From: Mycolicibacter sinensis
GTDB lineage: Bacteria; Actinomycetota; Actinomycetes; Mycobacteriales; Mycobacteriaceae
Assembly: GCF_001667375.1 (NCBI RefSeq)
Contig: NZ_LZIN01000031.1
Coordinates: 1-64,000 of the forward strand
Length of the DNA: 64,000 bases
Direction: 5' to 3'
Shown here: piece after piece, positions 18,023 through 26,848 of the stretch
Layout of the letters: every line of letters begins with the position of its first letter
Numbering within the stretch: position 1 is the stretch's first letter
Program-made: the position numbers and the translations under genes
The notes under the pieces: model-generated
What the model saw: the letters and a program-made list of their open reading frames with translations, nothing else
What the model was told of the DNA's origin: nothing
Databases searched by the model: none

Positions 18023-19256
18023 CGGTATGTCCTTCGCTGGTAGCGGCAATCGCTCCGTCGGCCACCCGGATCCGCAAGGGGGTGCCCGCCGGTGCGTCCT
18101 GCACTGACCGCAGCACGTGCGCCGGCCTATCGGTGCTCACCGTCTGGACGACCGCGTAGCCGCGGGCCAGGGTGGCGGCCGGGCCCAGGGTAGCCAGCCG
18201 GGCCGAGAGGTGCCCGACCCGTTCGCTCTGCACGGTGATCAGCCGGACAATGTCGCGGCGCACGGCAGCCACGGCGCGTCCCACCTCCTCGGTGCGCTCG
18301 GTCAGCGCGCGCATCGGGTCGGCCAATACCGGGCGGCTGCGTAGCTGGGCCAGCACACGTTCCTCGCGCACCACCCAGTTGCGCACCGCCTGGGCGCTGC
18401 GCCGGCGCAGGTCGTCGACCAGCGCCTGCTCGGCAGCGGCGTCCGGGACTATCTTCTTCGCCGCGTCGGTGGGAGTGGCGGCCCGCAGGTCGGCGACCAG
18501 ATCGCACAGCGGGTTGTCGGGTTCGTGACCGACCGCGCTCACCACCGGGGTGCGGCACACCGCGATCGCTCGGCACAACGTCTCGTCGGAGAACGGCAAC
18601 AGATCCTCCACGCTGCCGCCGCCTCGGGCCAGCACGATCACATCCACCGCCGGGTCGGCGTCCAGGTCGCGCAGTGCCTCGACGATCTGGGCCACCGCAT
18701 TCGGGCCCTGCACGGCGGTGTTGCGCACCGCGAAACGCACCGCCGGCCACCGGGTGCCGGCCACCGTCATCACGTCCCGCTCGGCGGCACTGGCCCGGCC
18801 GGTGATCAGGCCGATCGTGGCCGGCAGGAACGGCAGGGGCCGTTTGAGCCGTGGGTCGAACAGCCCCTCGGCGTCCAGCAGCCGGCGCAGCCGTTCGATG
18901 CGGGCCAGCAGCTCGCCGATTCCGACAGCGCGAATCTCGCTGAGCCGCAAGCTGAAAGTGCCCCGCGCGGTGTAGAAGTTGGGTTTGCCGCAGACCACCA
19001 CCTGGGTGCCCTCGGTGAGTTTGACCGGGGCGCCGGCCACCAGCTCGGGGGTGCACGTCACCGTCAGCGACATGTCGGCGGCCGGATCTCGCAGCACCAT
19101 GAACACCGTTCGGACGCCGGGCCGCAGGTTGATCTGGGTCAGCTGGCCCTCCACCCACACCGATCCGAGCCGGTCGATCCAGCCCTTGACCCGGATGGCG
19201 ACCGCGCGGACCGGAAACGGGTTCTCAGCGGAATTGCCCGCTGCGGGTGCGGTCAC
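18012..19256 (-). CDS. xseA: Exodeoxyribonuclease VII large subunit
   Basis: 414 residues. An N-terminal OB-fold (about residues 10-110) precedes the nuclease domain, which shows [11 protein letters not shown], the [16 protein letters not shown] block and [24 protein letters not shown]. The coiled-coil C-terminal half binds XseB. Start ATG 19256 overlaps the stop of the upstream lipid-droplet-type gene by 4 bp (ATGA). Orthologue of Rv1108c. Confidence 0.95.
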   Translation of the reverse strand: MTAPAAGNSAENPFPVRAVAIRVKGWIDRLGSVWVEGQLTQINLRPGVRTVFMVLRDPAADMSLTVTCTPELVAGAPVKLTEGTQVVVCGKPNFYTARGTFSLRLSEIRAVGIGELLARIERLRRLLDAEGLFDPRLKRPLPFLPATIGLITGRASAAERDVMTVAGTRWPAVRFAVRNTAVQGPNAVAQIVEALRDLDADPAVDVIVLARGGGSVEDLLPFSDETLCRAIAVCRTPVVSAVGHEPDNPLCDLVADLRAATPTDAAKKIVPDAAAEQALVDDLRRRSAQAVRNWVVREERVLAQLRSRPVLADPMRALTERTEEVGRAVAAVRRDIVRLITVQSERVGHLSARLATLGPAATLARGYAVVQTVSTDRPAHVLRSVQDAPAGTPLRIRVADGAIAATSEGHTDGN

Positions 19257-19873
19257 TTCGTGGTGGCGCGGGTGATCCTGTTGGCCAGCAGCGTCTGGAA
19301 GGGTGCTCGCGCCTTGGTCGCCTCCTCGTAGGCGAGCAGGGTCTCCAGCTCGTCGACGCTGAGCGAGGCCAGCCGGGCCCGTAGCTGGGCCAGGGTCAGC
19401 GCGCCGTAGTCGAGTTCGTCGACCAGGTCCGGGGTGGGCACCGTCGGGCCGGCGGCCCCACGACTACCCGGTGTGACCCCGGTCTCGGCGGGCGGTGCGG
19501 GCCGGTCGTCGGCGCCCTCGCTGAACGAGTACAGCGCGAAACGCCCCTCCGTGCGTGGGCCCGAATCGGCATCATCGAAATCTGCAGTGCCGGGGTAGTC
19601 GGCGCCGTTGAGGTCGTCGTCGACGTCTTCGTCGAAGGTGGCCCACTCCGGCTGCTCGTCCTTCGGGGGAAAGATCGACTCGAGCGTGGAGTCGCCCTTG
19701 TTGACCAGCTCAGCGATGCCCTGCTGCCAGCGCATCACCGCGTGTGCGGCCTGGCTGGCCAGCGTCATCGGGTAGGTCAGGATGGTGTGCGGCAGCTTCA
19801 GCGTCTCCTCGACGGCGACGGTGGCCGCGCCGACCAGAAGCCGGACTCCGAATGGTGCAGTAGCCATGGCCAC
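19253..19873 (-). CDS. Lipid droplet-associated-type protein (Rv1109c-like)
   Basis: 206 residues. A hydrophobic or amphipathic N-terminus ([21 protein letters not shown]) is followed by a strongly acidic middle ([13 protein letters not shown]) and a C-terminal helical segment with [17 protein letters not shown]. Homologues in mycobacteria are annotated as lipid droplet-associated. The N-terminal amphipathic segment suits peripheral binding to a lipid surface. It heads a tightly overlapping operon with xseA and xseB, a linkage conserved in the genus although functionally unexplained. Confidence 0.72.
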   Translation of the reverse strand: MAMATAPFGVRLLVGAATVAVEETLKLPHTILTYPMTLASQAAHAVMRWQQGIAELVNKGDSTLESIFPPKDEQPEWATFDEDVDDDLNGADYPGTADFDDADSGPRTEGRFALYSFSEGADDRPAPPAETGVTPGSRGAAGPTVPTPDLVDELDYGALTLAQLRARLASLSVDELETLLAYEEATKARAPFQTLLANRITRATTK

Positions 19874-19950
19874 CAGACTGCCTTACCTGCCGGTCATCTC
19901 CAAGTAGCGACGGCCTGGGCGCGAGTTGGCGGTCCGGCGCCGTCAGTCCG

Positions 19951-19966
19951 TACCCTGGGTGCCATG
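19951..19966 (+). promoter_or_regulatory. -10 TACCCT for leaderless ispH
   Basis: TACCCT at 19951-19956 predicts a start at 19963, next to the ATG at 19964. No ribosome-binding site precedes the ATG. Confidence 0.45.
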
Positions 19967-20977
19967 CCGACCCTCGATATGCAGACTTCTGACAGCTCAG
20001 GGGCGCCGGTTGCCGCTGACTCCGCCGGTAAGCGCGTGTTGCTGGCCGAGCCCCGCGGGTACTGCGCCGGCGTCGACCGGGCCGTCGAGACGGTGGAGCG
20101 GGCGCTGGAGAAGCACGGCGCTCCGGTCTACGTCCGGCACGAGATCGTGCACAACAAGCATGTGGTGGACACCCTGACCAACAAGGGTGTGGTGTTCGTG
20201 CACGAGGCCGACGAGGTGCCCGAAGGCGCGATGGTGGTGTTCTCCGCGCACGGGGTGGCCCCGAGCGTGCACGACTTGGCTGCCGATCGCGGCCTGCGGG
20301 TCATCGACGCGACGTGCCCGCTGGTGTCGAAGGTGCACAACGAGGCCAAGCGGTTCGCTCGCGACGGCTACGACATCCTGCTGATCGGCCACGCCGGCCA
20401 TGAGGAAGTCATCGGGATCATCGGCGAGGCGCCTGACGACGTGCAGCTCGTCGACGGCCTGGACGCGGTGGACTCGGTGACCGTGCGCGATGAGAGCAAG
20501 GTGGTGTGGCTGTCGCAGACCACGCTCAGCGTCGACGAGACGATGCAGACCGTGGTCAAGCTGCGTGAGCGGTTCCCGAGCCTGCAGGATCCGCCCAGCG
20601 ACGACATCTGTTACGCCACGCAGAACCGGCAGACCGCGGTCAAGGCGATGGCCCCCGAATGCGAGCTGGTGATCGTCGTCGGGTCCAAGAACTCGTCGAA
20701 CTCCAACCGTTTGGTCGAGGTGGCGCTGGACGCCGGTGCCCACGCCGCCCATCTGGTCGACTACGCCGAGGACATCGACCCGTCGTGGCTGGAGCCCGCG
20801 GGCGGCGAAGTGCAGACCATCGGTGTGACCTCGGGCGCATCGGTGCCCGAGATCCTGGTCCGCGGCGTGTTGGAGCGGTTGGCCGAGCACGGCTACGGCA
20901 CGGTGTACCCGGTGGCGACCGCCAACGAGACGCTGGTGTTCGCGCTGCCTCGGGAGATCCGGCCCGACCGGCGTTAG
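19964..20977 (+). CDS. ispH: 4-hydroxy-3-methylbut-2-enyl diphosphate reductase (IspH/LytB2)
   Basis: 337-residue [4Fe-4S] enzyme of the last MEP-pathway step, making IPP and DMAPP. The three cluster cysteines are in [22 protein letters not shown] and [11 protein letters not shown]. Substrate-binding His residues lie in [13 protein letters not shown] and SAHGVAPS. The ATG at 19964 gives [10 protein letters not shown]; longer in-frame upstream sequence crosses the opposite-strand gene and is non-coding in character. Orthologue of Rv1110. The stop codon touches the first copy of a 56-bp tandem repeat. Confidence 0.96.
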   Translation: MPTLDMQTSDSSGAPVAADSAGKRVLLAEPRGYCAGVDRAVETVERALEKHGAPVYVRHEIVHNKHVVDTLTNKGVVFVHEADEVPEGAMVVFSAHGVAPSVHDLAADRGLRVIDATCPLVSKVHNEAKRFARDGYDILLIGHAGHEEVIGIIGEAPDDVQLVDGLDAVDSVTVRDESKVVWLSQTTLSVDETMQTVVKLRERFPSLQDPPSDDICYATQNRQTAVKAMAPECELVIVVGSKNSSNSNRLVEVALDAGAHAAHLVDYAEDIDPSWLEPAGGEVQTIGVTSGASVPEILVRGVLERLAEHGYGTVYPVATANETLVFALPREIRPDRR

Positions 20978-21101
20978 GCGCCATCGGGCCAGCGCCGATC
21001 GCAAGCGCGGCGTCAGCCGGGCGCAGCGGGTCGGCGCCATCGGGCCAGCGCCGATCGCAAGCGCGGCGTCAGCCGGGCGCAGCGGGTCGGCGCCATCGGG
21101 C
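20977..21101. repeat. Tandem 56-bp intergenic repeat, 2.2 copies
   Basis: Two identical 56-bp units (20977-21032 and 21033-21088) start GGCGCCATCGGG and end GCGCAGCGGGTC, followed by 13 bp of a third copy (21089-21101). They fill the space between the convergent stop codons of ispH and the DUF6542 gene. The unit is itself rich in short GC palindromes such as GCGCC. It looks like a minisatellite (VNTR/MIRU-like) that could vary between strains. Confidence 0.85.
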
Positions 21102-21105
21102 TCAG

Positions 21106-22194
21106 TCAGACGTCGTACTCCCAGGAGTCGGCTTGCTCGTCGCGCGGCTTACGGGGCCGGGTGCGGCGTTCCGCGCCGGGCTCGTCGCCGGCACTGTTGC
21201 GGTAGCGCACCCGGGAGACCGGGTGGTGGGTGGTGCCGTTGCCGCGGCCGGCCGCGGGACGACGCCGCGGTAGCGATTCGGGCGCCTCGGTGGGCCGATA
21301 GCTGCGGGCGCGGGGATCTGTTCTGGGAGCTGGTTGGCTGCGTCGCCGTGGCGGCTCGTCCTGCCATTCGGTTGCCGGGCGCCGCCGCCGGGGTAGCGGC
21401 TCGTCTCGCAGGTCGGGTGCCGGGCGCCGTGGCGGGCGCTCCGTCATCCCAACATCGTCCATGGGCGGCCGGACGTGCCGTGAGCGCGTCGGGGTGGACC
21501 CATTGGTACCTCGACGACGCTCGCCGGACCGAGCGGGTGACCGGCTCGAGGTGGCCTTGCGGGCGGCGCGACGAGCTTCCGGAGTCGCCCGCCGGGGACG
21601 GTCGCCGCGGCGTCGTTCGCGCTGGCTTTCCGAGGCCGGCGGCTCGATGGCGTGGGCAGGATTGCGGTTGAGCGCCGCGGTGAGCATCCCGCCGAGCTTG
21701 TCGAGCAGCGCGGACGGCCGGTTCGTGCCGGTGTCGTCGTCCGCGGGCCTCGCCGCGCCGCCGAGCATGCCCAGACACCAGCGGACCATACCGATCAACA
21801 GCACGGCTGCCGCCGTGAACAACATCAGCGGGAACCGCTCGATCAGCGGATACCCGCAGTTGATGACGATGGCCTTGAGCCCGGGGAAACCGCCGCCGTG
21901 GAACAGCCAATAGGCGGCCGGCACGGTGCAGAACAGGATCAGCGGAGGCTGGATGACCGCGGTGAACACCGCCGATTGCTGCACCATCAGCACCGCCGCG
22001 AGGCAGCCCATCACATACAGGGCGGAGAAGACGGTGCTCAGTTCCTTGTCGCCGGAGCCGGCGTCGAAGGCGACGCCGATGCCGGTCGCGACCATGGCCA
22101 CGGCCACAGCGCCCCACCAGGGAAAACCGGCCTTGTTGGGCAGAATCGAACGGTGATCGGCCGCTACCGCCGACTTGTCCCGCTGCGCTGCCAC
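21106..22194 (-). CDS. DUF6542 membrane protein with Arg-rich tail
   Basis: 362 residues from GTG 22194. The N-terminal 150 residues contain four membrane helices (WWGAVAVAMVATGIGVAF, VFSALYVMGCLAAVLMV, FTAVIQPPLILFCTVPAAYWL, FPLMLFTAAAVLLIGMV). The remaining 200 residues are low-complexity, Arg/Pro-rich and probably disordered in the cytoplasm. Orthologue of Rv1111c; function unknown. The reading frame stays open further upstream across ychF, but that part is antisense to ychF and not real. Confidence 0.75.
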   Translation of the reverse strand: MAAQRDKSAVAADHRSILPNKAGFPWWGAVAVAMVATGIGVAFDAGSGDKELSTVFSALYVMGCLAAVLMVQQSAVFTAVIQPPLILFCTVPAAYWLFHGGGFPGLKAIVINCGYPLIERFPLMLFTAAAVLLIGMVRWCLGMLGGAARPADDDTGTNRPSALLDKLGGMLTAALNRNPAHAIEPPASESQRERRRGDRPRRATPEARRAARKATSSRSPARSGERRRGTNGSTPTRSRHVRPPMDDVGMTERPPRRPAPDLRDEPLPRRRRPATEWQDEPPRRRSQPAPRTDPRARSYRPTEAPESLPRRRPAAGRGNGTTHHPVSRVRYRNSAGDEPGAERRTRPRKPRDEQADSWEYDV

Positions 22195-22275
22195 ACACTG
22201 ACGGTACCGGCTGGCGGCGCCCGAATCCGCAAGGCCTTGCCAGATCGCCCCGGTGACGTGCCGGCCGTCACGCCT

Positions 22276-22293
22276 TAGACTTGGCTCCCTGTG
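22276..22293 (+). promoter_or_regulatory. -10 TAGACT before ychF
   Basis: TAGACT at 22276-22281 predicts a start at about 22288, three bases before the GTG at 22291, so the message is close to leaderless. Confidence 0.4.
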
Positions 22294-23364
22294 AGCCTGA
22301 GCCTGGGAATCGTGGGGTTGCCCAACGTCGGTAAGTCGACCCTGTTCAACGCGCTGACCCGCAACGACGTGTTGGCCGCCAACTACCCGTTCGCGACGAT
22401 CGAGCCGAACGAGGGCGTGGTGCCGCTGCCCGATCCCCGGCTGGCCAAACTGGCCGAGATCTTCGGTTCCGAGCGGATCCTGCCGGCCCCGGTGACGTTC
22501 GTTGACATCGCCGGCATCGTCAAGGGCGCCTCGGAGGGGGCCGGGCTGGGCAATAAGTTCCTGGCTAACATCCGCGAGTGCGACGCCATCTGTCAGGTGG
22601 TGCGGGTGTTCTCCGACGACGACGTGGTGCACGTCGACGGCAAGGTGGATCCCGAGTCCGACATCGAGGTGATCGCCACCGAGCTGATCCTGGCCGACAT
22701 GCAGACCCTGGAGAAGGCGATCCCGCGGCTGGAGAAGGAAGCCCGCAACAACAAGGACCGCAAGCCGATGCTCGAGGCGGCGGTGGCCGCGCAGCAGATC
22801 CTCGACAGCGGCAAGACCTTGTTCGGCGCCGGCGTGGACCCCGCGCCGCTGCGCGAGTTGAACCTGCTGACCACCAAGCCGTTCCTGTATGTGTTCAACG
22901 CCGACGAGGCGGTGCTCACCGACGCAGCCCGGGTGGCTGCGCTGCGCGAGCTGGTGGCCCCGGCCGACGCGGTGTTCCTCGACGCCAAGATCGAAGCCGA
23001 GCTCGCCGAGCTGGACGACGAGTCGGCGATGGAGCTGCTGGAGTCGATCGGGCAGACCGAACGCGGCCTGGATGCCTTGGCGCGGGCCGGATTTCACACC
23101 CTGAAGTTGCAGACCTACCTGACCGCCGGTCCGAAGGAGGCGCGGGCCTGGACCATCCGCGCCGGCGACACCGCGCCGAAGGCGGCCGGGGTGATCCACA
23201 CCGACTTCGAAAAAGGTTTCATCAAAGCCGAAGTGGTTTCCTACGACGACCTGGTTGAGGCCGGGTCGATGGCCGCCGCCAAAGCCGCCGGCAAAGTGCG
23301 CATGGAGGGCAAGGACTACGTGATGGCCGACGGGGACGTGGTGGAGTTCCGGTTCAACGTGTAA
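22291..23364 (+). CDS. ychF: Redox-regulated ATPase YchF (Obg family)
   Basis: 357 residues. The G1 motif [12 protein letters not shown] is at the N-terminus, with G3 in [13 protein letters not shown] and the nucleotide-specificity element that favours ATP in FNADE. The C-terminal TGS domain ends [17 protein letters not shown], which is the family signature. Ribosome-associated ATPase that dampens the oxidative stress response. Starts with GTG. Orthologue of Rv1112. Confidence 0.95.
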   Translation: MSLSLGIVGLPNVGKSTLFNALTRNDVLAANYPFATIEPNEGVVPLPDPRLAKLAEIFGSERILPAPVTFVDIAGIVKGASEGAGLGNKFLANIRECDAICQVVRVFSDDDVVHVDGKVDPESDIEVIATELILADMQTLEKAIPRLEKEARNNKDRKPMLEAAVAAQQILDSGKTLFGAGVDPAPLRELNLLTTKPFLYVFNADEAVLTDAARVAALRELVAPADAVFLDAKIEAELAELDDESAMELLESIGQTERGLDALARAGFHTLKLQTYLTAGPKEARAWTIRAGDTAPKAAGVIHTDFEKGFIKAEVVSYDDLVEAGSMAAAKAAGKVRMEGKDYVMADGDVVEFRFNV

Positions 23365-23372
23365 GGCGCTGG

Positions 23373-23783
23373 TCAGTTGATGATCTCGTCGCGCTCCTCT
23401 GCCCGCAGCGCGGCCAATCGGTCGCGCCACTCCTGCAGCGCCGCGGGGGATAGCCGCGTCCAGTCGTCGACTTCTTTGATGACCCGGAGTGGCTCTGTGC
23501 TGCGGTAGGAGCGGGTCGGATTGCCGGGGAACTTCTTATCGGTGACGTTCGGATCGTTCTCGAACGCACCGGTCGGTTCCACGAGATACACCCGCGGCTT
23601 GCCGTCGCCGGCCGCGAGCTCGGCCGCCAGCCCGGCGCCGTCGCGCACGGCGGTGAAATAGATGTGGTTCATCACGATTTCGGGCCGGTAGTTGGAGCGG
23701 AAGCCTGCGGTGAGCAGCGCGCCGACCCGCAGTTCTGCCTTGGTTCCGTGGAAGAACGGGCCTTCATCCAGCACGGGATTCAC
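23373..23783 (-). CDS. arr: Rifamycin ADP-ribosyltransferase (Arr)
   Basis: 136 residues. Transfers ADP-ribose from NAD to the ansa-chain hydroxyl of rifamycins, inactivating them. The three catalytic positions known from the M. smegmatis enzyme are kept with the same spacing: His12 in FFHGTKAEL, Tyr42 in MNHIYFT and Asp77 in NDPNVTDKK. The PGNPTRSYRSTEPLRV block is also highly conserved. A GTG start at 23783 lies six bases after a TAGCCT -10 (23795-23790), so the mRNA is probably leaderless. The gene is absent from M. tuberculosis at this position after ychF. Confidence 0.93.
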   Translation of the reverse strand: MNPVLDEGPFFHGTKAELRVGALLTAGFRSNYRPEIVMNHIYFTAVRDGAGLAAELAAGDGKPRVYLVEPTGAFENDPNVTDKKFPGNPTRSYRSTEPLRVIKEVDDWTRLSPAALQEWRDRLAALRAEERDEIIN

Positions 23784-23940
23784 CGCGTCAGGCTACCGGG
23801 TATGAACCGCCGCGAGAGTGCAGCCATGCTGGAAAAATCGCCGGATCACCTGCGTAGCTTCAATTTCGCGGGAAAGAACGTCGCCGACGTGTGTCACGCC
23901 GGTGACCTGACCGCAACCGGGGCAGAGGACGCTCGTCGTC

Positions 23941-24177
23941 ATGGCGGTGGTGGAGGCGATTTACCTGGTGGCGGCGACGCTGTGGATTCTGGTGGTGACC
24001 GCGGCGGTGTGCGTCGGAGGCCGGTACTTGCTGAAGCTCCGCGCCCGGCGGCGTCGCATCAATCGGTTGATCGGCGGCGTACGCCTGTCCATTGAGCGCG
24101 CCATGGGCCCGTACCGGGCTGTGGCGCGGCCGGTCCTTGCCGTATCGAGAGGACGGGTTGTCGGGGGTCGCGGCTAA
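23941..24177 (+). CDS. Small single-pass membrane protein, hypothetical
   Basis: 78-residue frame from ATG 23941. One convincing membrane helix (AIYLVAATLWILVVTAAVCVG split across residues 6-26) is followed by a very basic segment, LKLRARRRRINRL, which would hold the C-terminus inside the cell. No family recognised. Another frame covering 23803-24095 is also open but is Gly/Arg-rich and lacks hydrophobic structure, so this one is preferred. The gene would end 10 bp before the VOC gene start. Confidence 0.4.
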   Translation: MAVVEAIYLVAATLWILVVTAAVCVGGRYLLKLRARRRRINRLIGGVRLSIERAMGPYRAVARPVLAVSRGRVVGGRG

Positions 24178-24187
24178 CGTCCCCGGC

Positions 24188-24586
24188 ATGAATTTCGTCT
24201 CGACTCGCATCATCACCGCCGACGTCAAGCGCCTGGTCGGCTTCTACGAGCTGGTCACCGGCGTCTCCGCAGTGTGGGGCAATGAGCTGTTCGCCGAGAT
24301 CCCGACACCTGTCGGCACGCTGGCCATCGGCAGCGACAAGACGGTCCCGCTGTTCGGGGCCGGGTCCGCCGAGCCGGGCGCCAATCGCAGCGCGATCCTG
24401 GAGTTCATCGTCGACGACGTGGACGCCGAGTTCGAGCGCCTCCGCGGGCAGGTGTCCGAGGTCGTGACCGAGCCGACGACCATGCCGTGGGGCAACCGCG
24501 CGCTGCTGTTTCGGGATCCCGACGGCAATCTCGTCAACCTGTTCACCCCGGTCACCGACCAGGCCAGGCGTAAATTCGCAATTTGA
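24188..24586 (+). CDS. VOC (glyoxalase/bleomycin-resistance) family protein
   Basis: 132 residues with the vicinal-oxygen-chelate fold: ITADVKRLVGFYELVTG begins the first beta-alpha-beta-beta-beta unit and EFIVDDVDAEFERLRG the second, ending FRDPDGNLVNLF. Substrate unknown; members include glyoxalases, dioxygenases and drug-binding proteins. ATG 24188 is preceded by TAACGT at 24175-24180, predicting a start one base before the ATG. Confidence 0.82.
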   Translation: MNFVSTRIITADVKRLVGFYELVTGVSAVWGNELFAEIPTPVGTLAIGSDKTVPLFGAGSAEPGANRSAILEFIVDDVDAEFERLRGQVSEVVTEPTTMPWGNRALLFRDPDGNLVNLFTPVTDQARRKFAI

Positions 24587-24603
24587 TGGGCTGAGCAGCT
24601 GGA

Positions 24604-24629
24604 ATACCAATCGGTATACTCCCATTATG
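24604..24629 (+). promoter_or_regulatory. Leaderless mazEF promoter with palindrome over the -10
   Basis: TATACT at 24615-24620 puts transcription start exactly at the A of the antitoxin ATG (24627). The palindrome ATACC-AATC-GGTAT (24604-24617) overlaps this -10, a natural site for autorepression by the ribbon-helix-helix antitoxin. Confidence 0.6.
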
Positions 24630-24842
24630 GTTACGACGATCAAGGTGCCGGCCGAGCTGCGCGACCGGATCAACCGCGAAGCGCAGGAACGAGGCATAAC
24701 GGCGGCCGGCTTCATCGAAGGGCTCCTCGATGGCTACGAACGACGCCGGCGCATGGAGGCATTCGGGCGGGCATTCCGCGGGGCGGATCGTGCCTACTGG
24801 GACGAGTTCCGCGAGTGGGACGTCGTACTGAACGACGTCTGA
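24627..24842 (+). CDS. Ribbon-helix-helix antitoxin, MazE-like
   Basis: 71 residues. The N-terminus TTIKVPAELRDRINREAQERG matches the beta-strand and first helix of ribbon-helix-helix DNA-binding antitoxins. The C-terminal half (residues 45-71), rich in Trp, Tyr and acidic residues, would wrap the toxin. It ends one base before the toxin ATG. Together with the next gene it forms a MazEF-type module like mazEF3 of M. tuberculosis. Confidence 0.8.
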   Translation: MVTTIKVPAELRDRINREAQERGITAAGFIEGLLDGYERRRRMEAFGRAFRGADRAYWDEFREWDVVLNDV

Positions 24843-24843
24843 C

Positions 24844-25191
24844 ATGGCGAGTGAGCTGCGGCGGGGGATGGTGGTTTGGGCGGAACTCGATCCCGTACGC
24901 GGGCGCGAGCAGGCCGGCCGACGTCCGGCGCTCGTGGTCGCCAGCGATCTCTACCTCGAACAGGCTGACACCCTGGCGATCATCGTCCCAGCGACGACGA
25001 AAGACCGCGGTTGGCCCAACCACGTGCTTCTGCAGGGGCCGGAGCTGACATTGGGCGAGCCGACGTTCGCCATGACCGAACAACCGCGGACGGTCACGCG
25101 CGAACGACTCTTCGACGTCATGGGCATCGTTGGCGCTGCAACGATGCGCGAGGTCGATAGCTGGCTGCGCGACTTTCTCGGATTGTCGTGA
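24844..25191 (+). CDS. MazF/PemK-type endoribonuclease toxin
   Basis: 115 residues. The fold signature RRGMVVWAELDPVRGREQAGRRPALVV and the following IIVPATTK segment identify a PemK/MazF mRNA interferase, which cleaves RNA at short motifs when freed from the antitoxin. FAMTEQPRTVTRERLFDVMG is the conserved second half. ATG at 24844 follows the antitoxin stop by one base. Confidence 0.88.
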   Translation: MASELRRGMVVWAELDPVRGREQAGRRPALVVASDLYLEQADTLAIIVPATTKDRGWPNHVLLQGPELTLGEPTFAMTEQPRTVTRERLFDVMGIVGAATMREVDSWLRDFLGLS

Positions 25192-25212
25192 GGCTCAGGC
25201 CCTACCGGCCGA

Positions 25213-25566
25213 CTACCAGATGACGGCGAGTCCCGCGGCGGTCAGGATCAGCGCGCCCGCGGCGTAGAACAGCACCCGCGGAGCCGCCTCGCCGGATCGG
25301 CGTTGCCGGGCCCGGCCGATCCCGAGCACCGCGCCCAGGGCGATCAGCAGCACCAGCTTGGTCCCGATCTTGGGGTAGTTCAGCACCACGTCGGCGGGCC
25401 AGGGCGCGGCCAGCGCCAGGCCGGTCACCAACGACAGCACCACGCCGTAGTCCATCACCGGCGTGAGCTGGAAGCGCCGTGCCGCGGCCTCGGCGGCCAG
25501 CGCCCCGAACGTCACCGCGAAGCCGACGATGTGCAGCAGAACTATTACGTGCCGTAGTACCTCCAC
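25213..25566 (-). CDS. Four-helix membrane protein, hypothetical
   Basis: 117 residues from GTG 25566, with four predicted membrane helices (VIVLLHIVGFAVTFGALAAE, VLSLVTGLALAAPW, KLVLLIALGAVLGIG, VLFYAAGALILTAAGLAVIW). No domain name can be given. TAGCCT on this strand (25579-25574) places the transcript start one base before the GTG, supporting this start over an ATG at 25602. Divergent from the OsmC gene. Confidence 0.65.
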   Translation of the reverse strand: MEVLRHVIVLLHIVGFAVTFGALAAEAAARRFQLTPVMDYGVVLSLVTGLALAAPWPADVVLNYPKIGTKLVLLIALGAVLGIGRARQRRSGEAAPRVLFYAAGALILTAAGLAVIW

Positions 25567-25638
25567 GGGGCTCAGGCTACCCGTGACATGGGCATCGGCC
25601 AATCGTTGGCAGCCGGCCGCCCATTACCCTTGACCGGC

Positions 25639-26151
25639 ATGACCTCATCGACCACCCGCCTGGCCGCCGTTGTCGCCGCCACCAGCGACCCGGCCGCTGC
25701 CGATCCGGCCGGCTCTCAGGTCGTGTTCCGGGCCTCCGCGGTCGCCCACGACGCGGTGGCCAGCACGATCACCATGGGGCGCTACAGCGTCGAAGTCGAC
25801 GAACCGCCCACGCTCGGCGGTGAGAACACCGCCCCGAACCCCGTCGAGTACTACCTGGGCTCGCTGCTGTCGTGTCAGATCGTCACCTGGCGGTACTGGG
25901 CGGAAAAGCTGGGCATCACCGTCGACGAGATCACCGGCCAAGCCGAGGGCGACCTTGACGTGCGTGGCTTCTTCGGCTTGGACGACGCGGTGCGTCCCGG
26001 CTTCAGCGAGGTGCGGGTCGTCATCACCGTAACCGGCCCGGAAACCGCGGAGCGCTACGCCGAACTGCATCGGGTCGTCGAATCCCATTGCCCGGTGTTG
26101 GATCTCACCACCAACCCGACGCCGGTGCACACCCGCCTCGAGGTGGGTTAA
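25639..26151 (+). CDS. OsmC/Ohr family protein
   Basis: 170 residues. OsmC fold with the two redox cysteines in GSLLSCQIVTW and VESHCPVLDL, which reduce organic hydroperoxides in active members. GGENTAPNPVEYYLGSL is the conserved lead into the first Cys helix. ATG 25639 follows TACCCT (25625-25630) by eight bases, a near-leaderless layout. Its last 4 bp overlap the LysR remnant on the other strand. Confidence 0.87.
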   Translation: MTSSTTRLAAVVAATSDPAAADPAGSQVVFRASAVAHDAVASTITMGRYSVEVDEPPTLGGENTAPNPVEYYLGSLLSCQIVTWRYWAEKLGITVDEITGQAEGDLDVRGFFGLDDAVRPGFSEVRVVITVTGPETAERYAELHRVVESHCPVLDLTTNPTPVHTRLEVG

Positions 26152-26420
26152 GCAGCCGGCAGCAGCTCCAGAAACGCCCGAGCGGCCGGATTGGTCGGCA
26201 CCGCGGTGCGACCGACCAGCGCCAGTCGGCGGGTGGGCGGTGCGCCGCCGCTGACCGGGCGCAGCCCCACCATGTGCAGGCCGCTGTGGCGGGCGACCGG
26301 CTCGGGCACCACCGCCACCCCGAGTCCGTGCTCGACCAGGCCCAGCGCCTGATCCATCTGGCTGGTGCGAAACGCGATCCGCCGCCGCACCCCCGCGTCG
26401 CGGAACAACGCGGCGACCAC
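26148..26420 (-). pseudogene. LysR-type regulator remnant (C-terminal third)
   Basis: A 90-residue frame matches only the end of a LysR effector domain: DQALGLVEHGLGVAVVPEPVA is the characteristic last beta-alpha unit, followed by RLALVGRTAVPTNPAARAFLELLP. The DNA-binding domain and first two thirds of the effector domain are missing, and the sequence upstream of 26420 does not continue the family in any frame I could follow. Probably a deletion remnant. Confidence 0.65.
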
Positions 26421-26517
26421 GGTCTTTCCCGGTCATCGGGACACTGGTCTGGATCGGCGAGATCTGGGCGCAGCGTTGTTACGCTCGCCGTTGATTCAGC
26501 GCCGGTCGGTAGGAGCA

Positions 26518-26844
26518 ATGGTGATTTTCATCGTGGTGAAATTCGAGACCAAACCGGAGTGGGCCGAGCGCTGGCCGCAGCTGGTCGCCGACTTCACCGA
26601 GGCCAGCCGCGCCGAAGAGGGCAACCTGTGGTTCGAGTGGTCACGCAGCCTGGACAACCCCGACGTGTACGTGCTGGTCGAAGCGTTTCGCGACGGTGCG
26701 GCCGGCAGTGCGCACGTCAACAGCGAGCACTTCGCCCGGGCGATGGCCGAGATGCCACAGGCGCTGGTATCGACCCCGAAGATCATCAGCCAGCAGCTCG
26801 ACGCGACGGACTGGTCGCTGATGGGGGAGCTGACGGTCGACTGA
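26518..26844 (+). CDS. ABM-domain (antibiotic biosynthesis monooxygenase-like) protein
   Basis: 108 residues with the dimeric ferredoxin-like ABM fold: IFIVVKFETKPEWAERWPQ, GNLWFEWSRS and VYVLVEAFRDGAAGSAHVNSEHF are in the standard order. Orthologue of Rv1117. Such proteins include heme-degrading and quinol monooxygenases, but no catalytic assignment is possible. TAGGAG at 26511-26516 provides a Shine-Dalgarno-like sequence just before the ATG. Confidence 0.85.
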   Translation: MVIFIVVKFETKPEWAERWPQLVADFTEASRAEEGNLWFEWSRSLDNPDVYVLVEAFRDGAAGSAHVNSEHFARAMAEMPQALVSTPKIISQQLDATDWSLMGELTVD

Positions 26845-26848
26845 GCGA

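Noticed and set aside
21106..23430. 774-codon open frame on the minus strand across DUF6542 and ychF
   Set aside because: Only 21106-22194 has protein-like character; the rest is antisense to ychF with the usual Gly/Val/His-rich pattern of a GC-rich opposite strand.
23803..24095. Plus-strand frame starting MNRRESAAMLEK
   Set aside because: Gly/Arg-rich, no structure, and it competes with the frame at 23941 that encodes a clear membrane helix. Kept as an alternative only.
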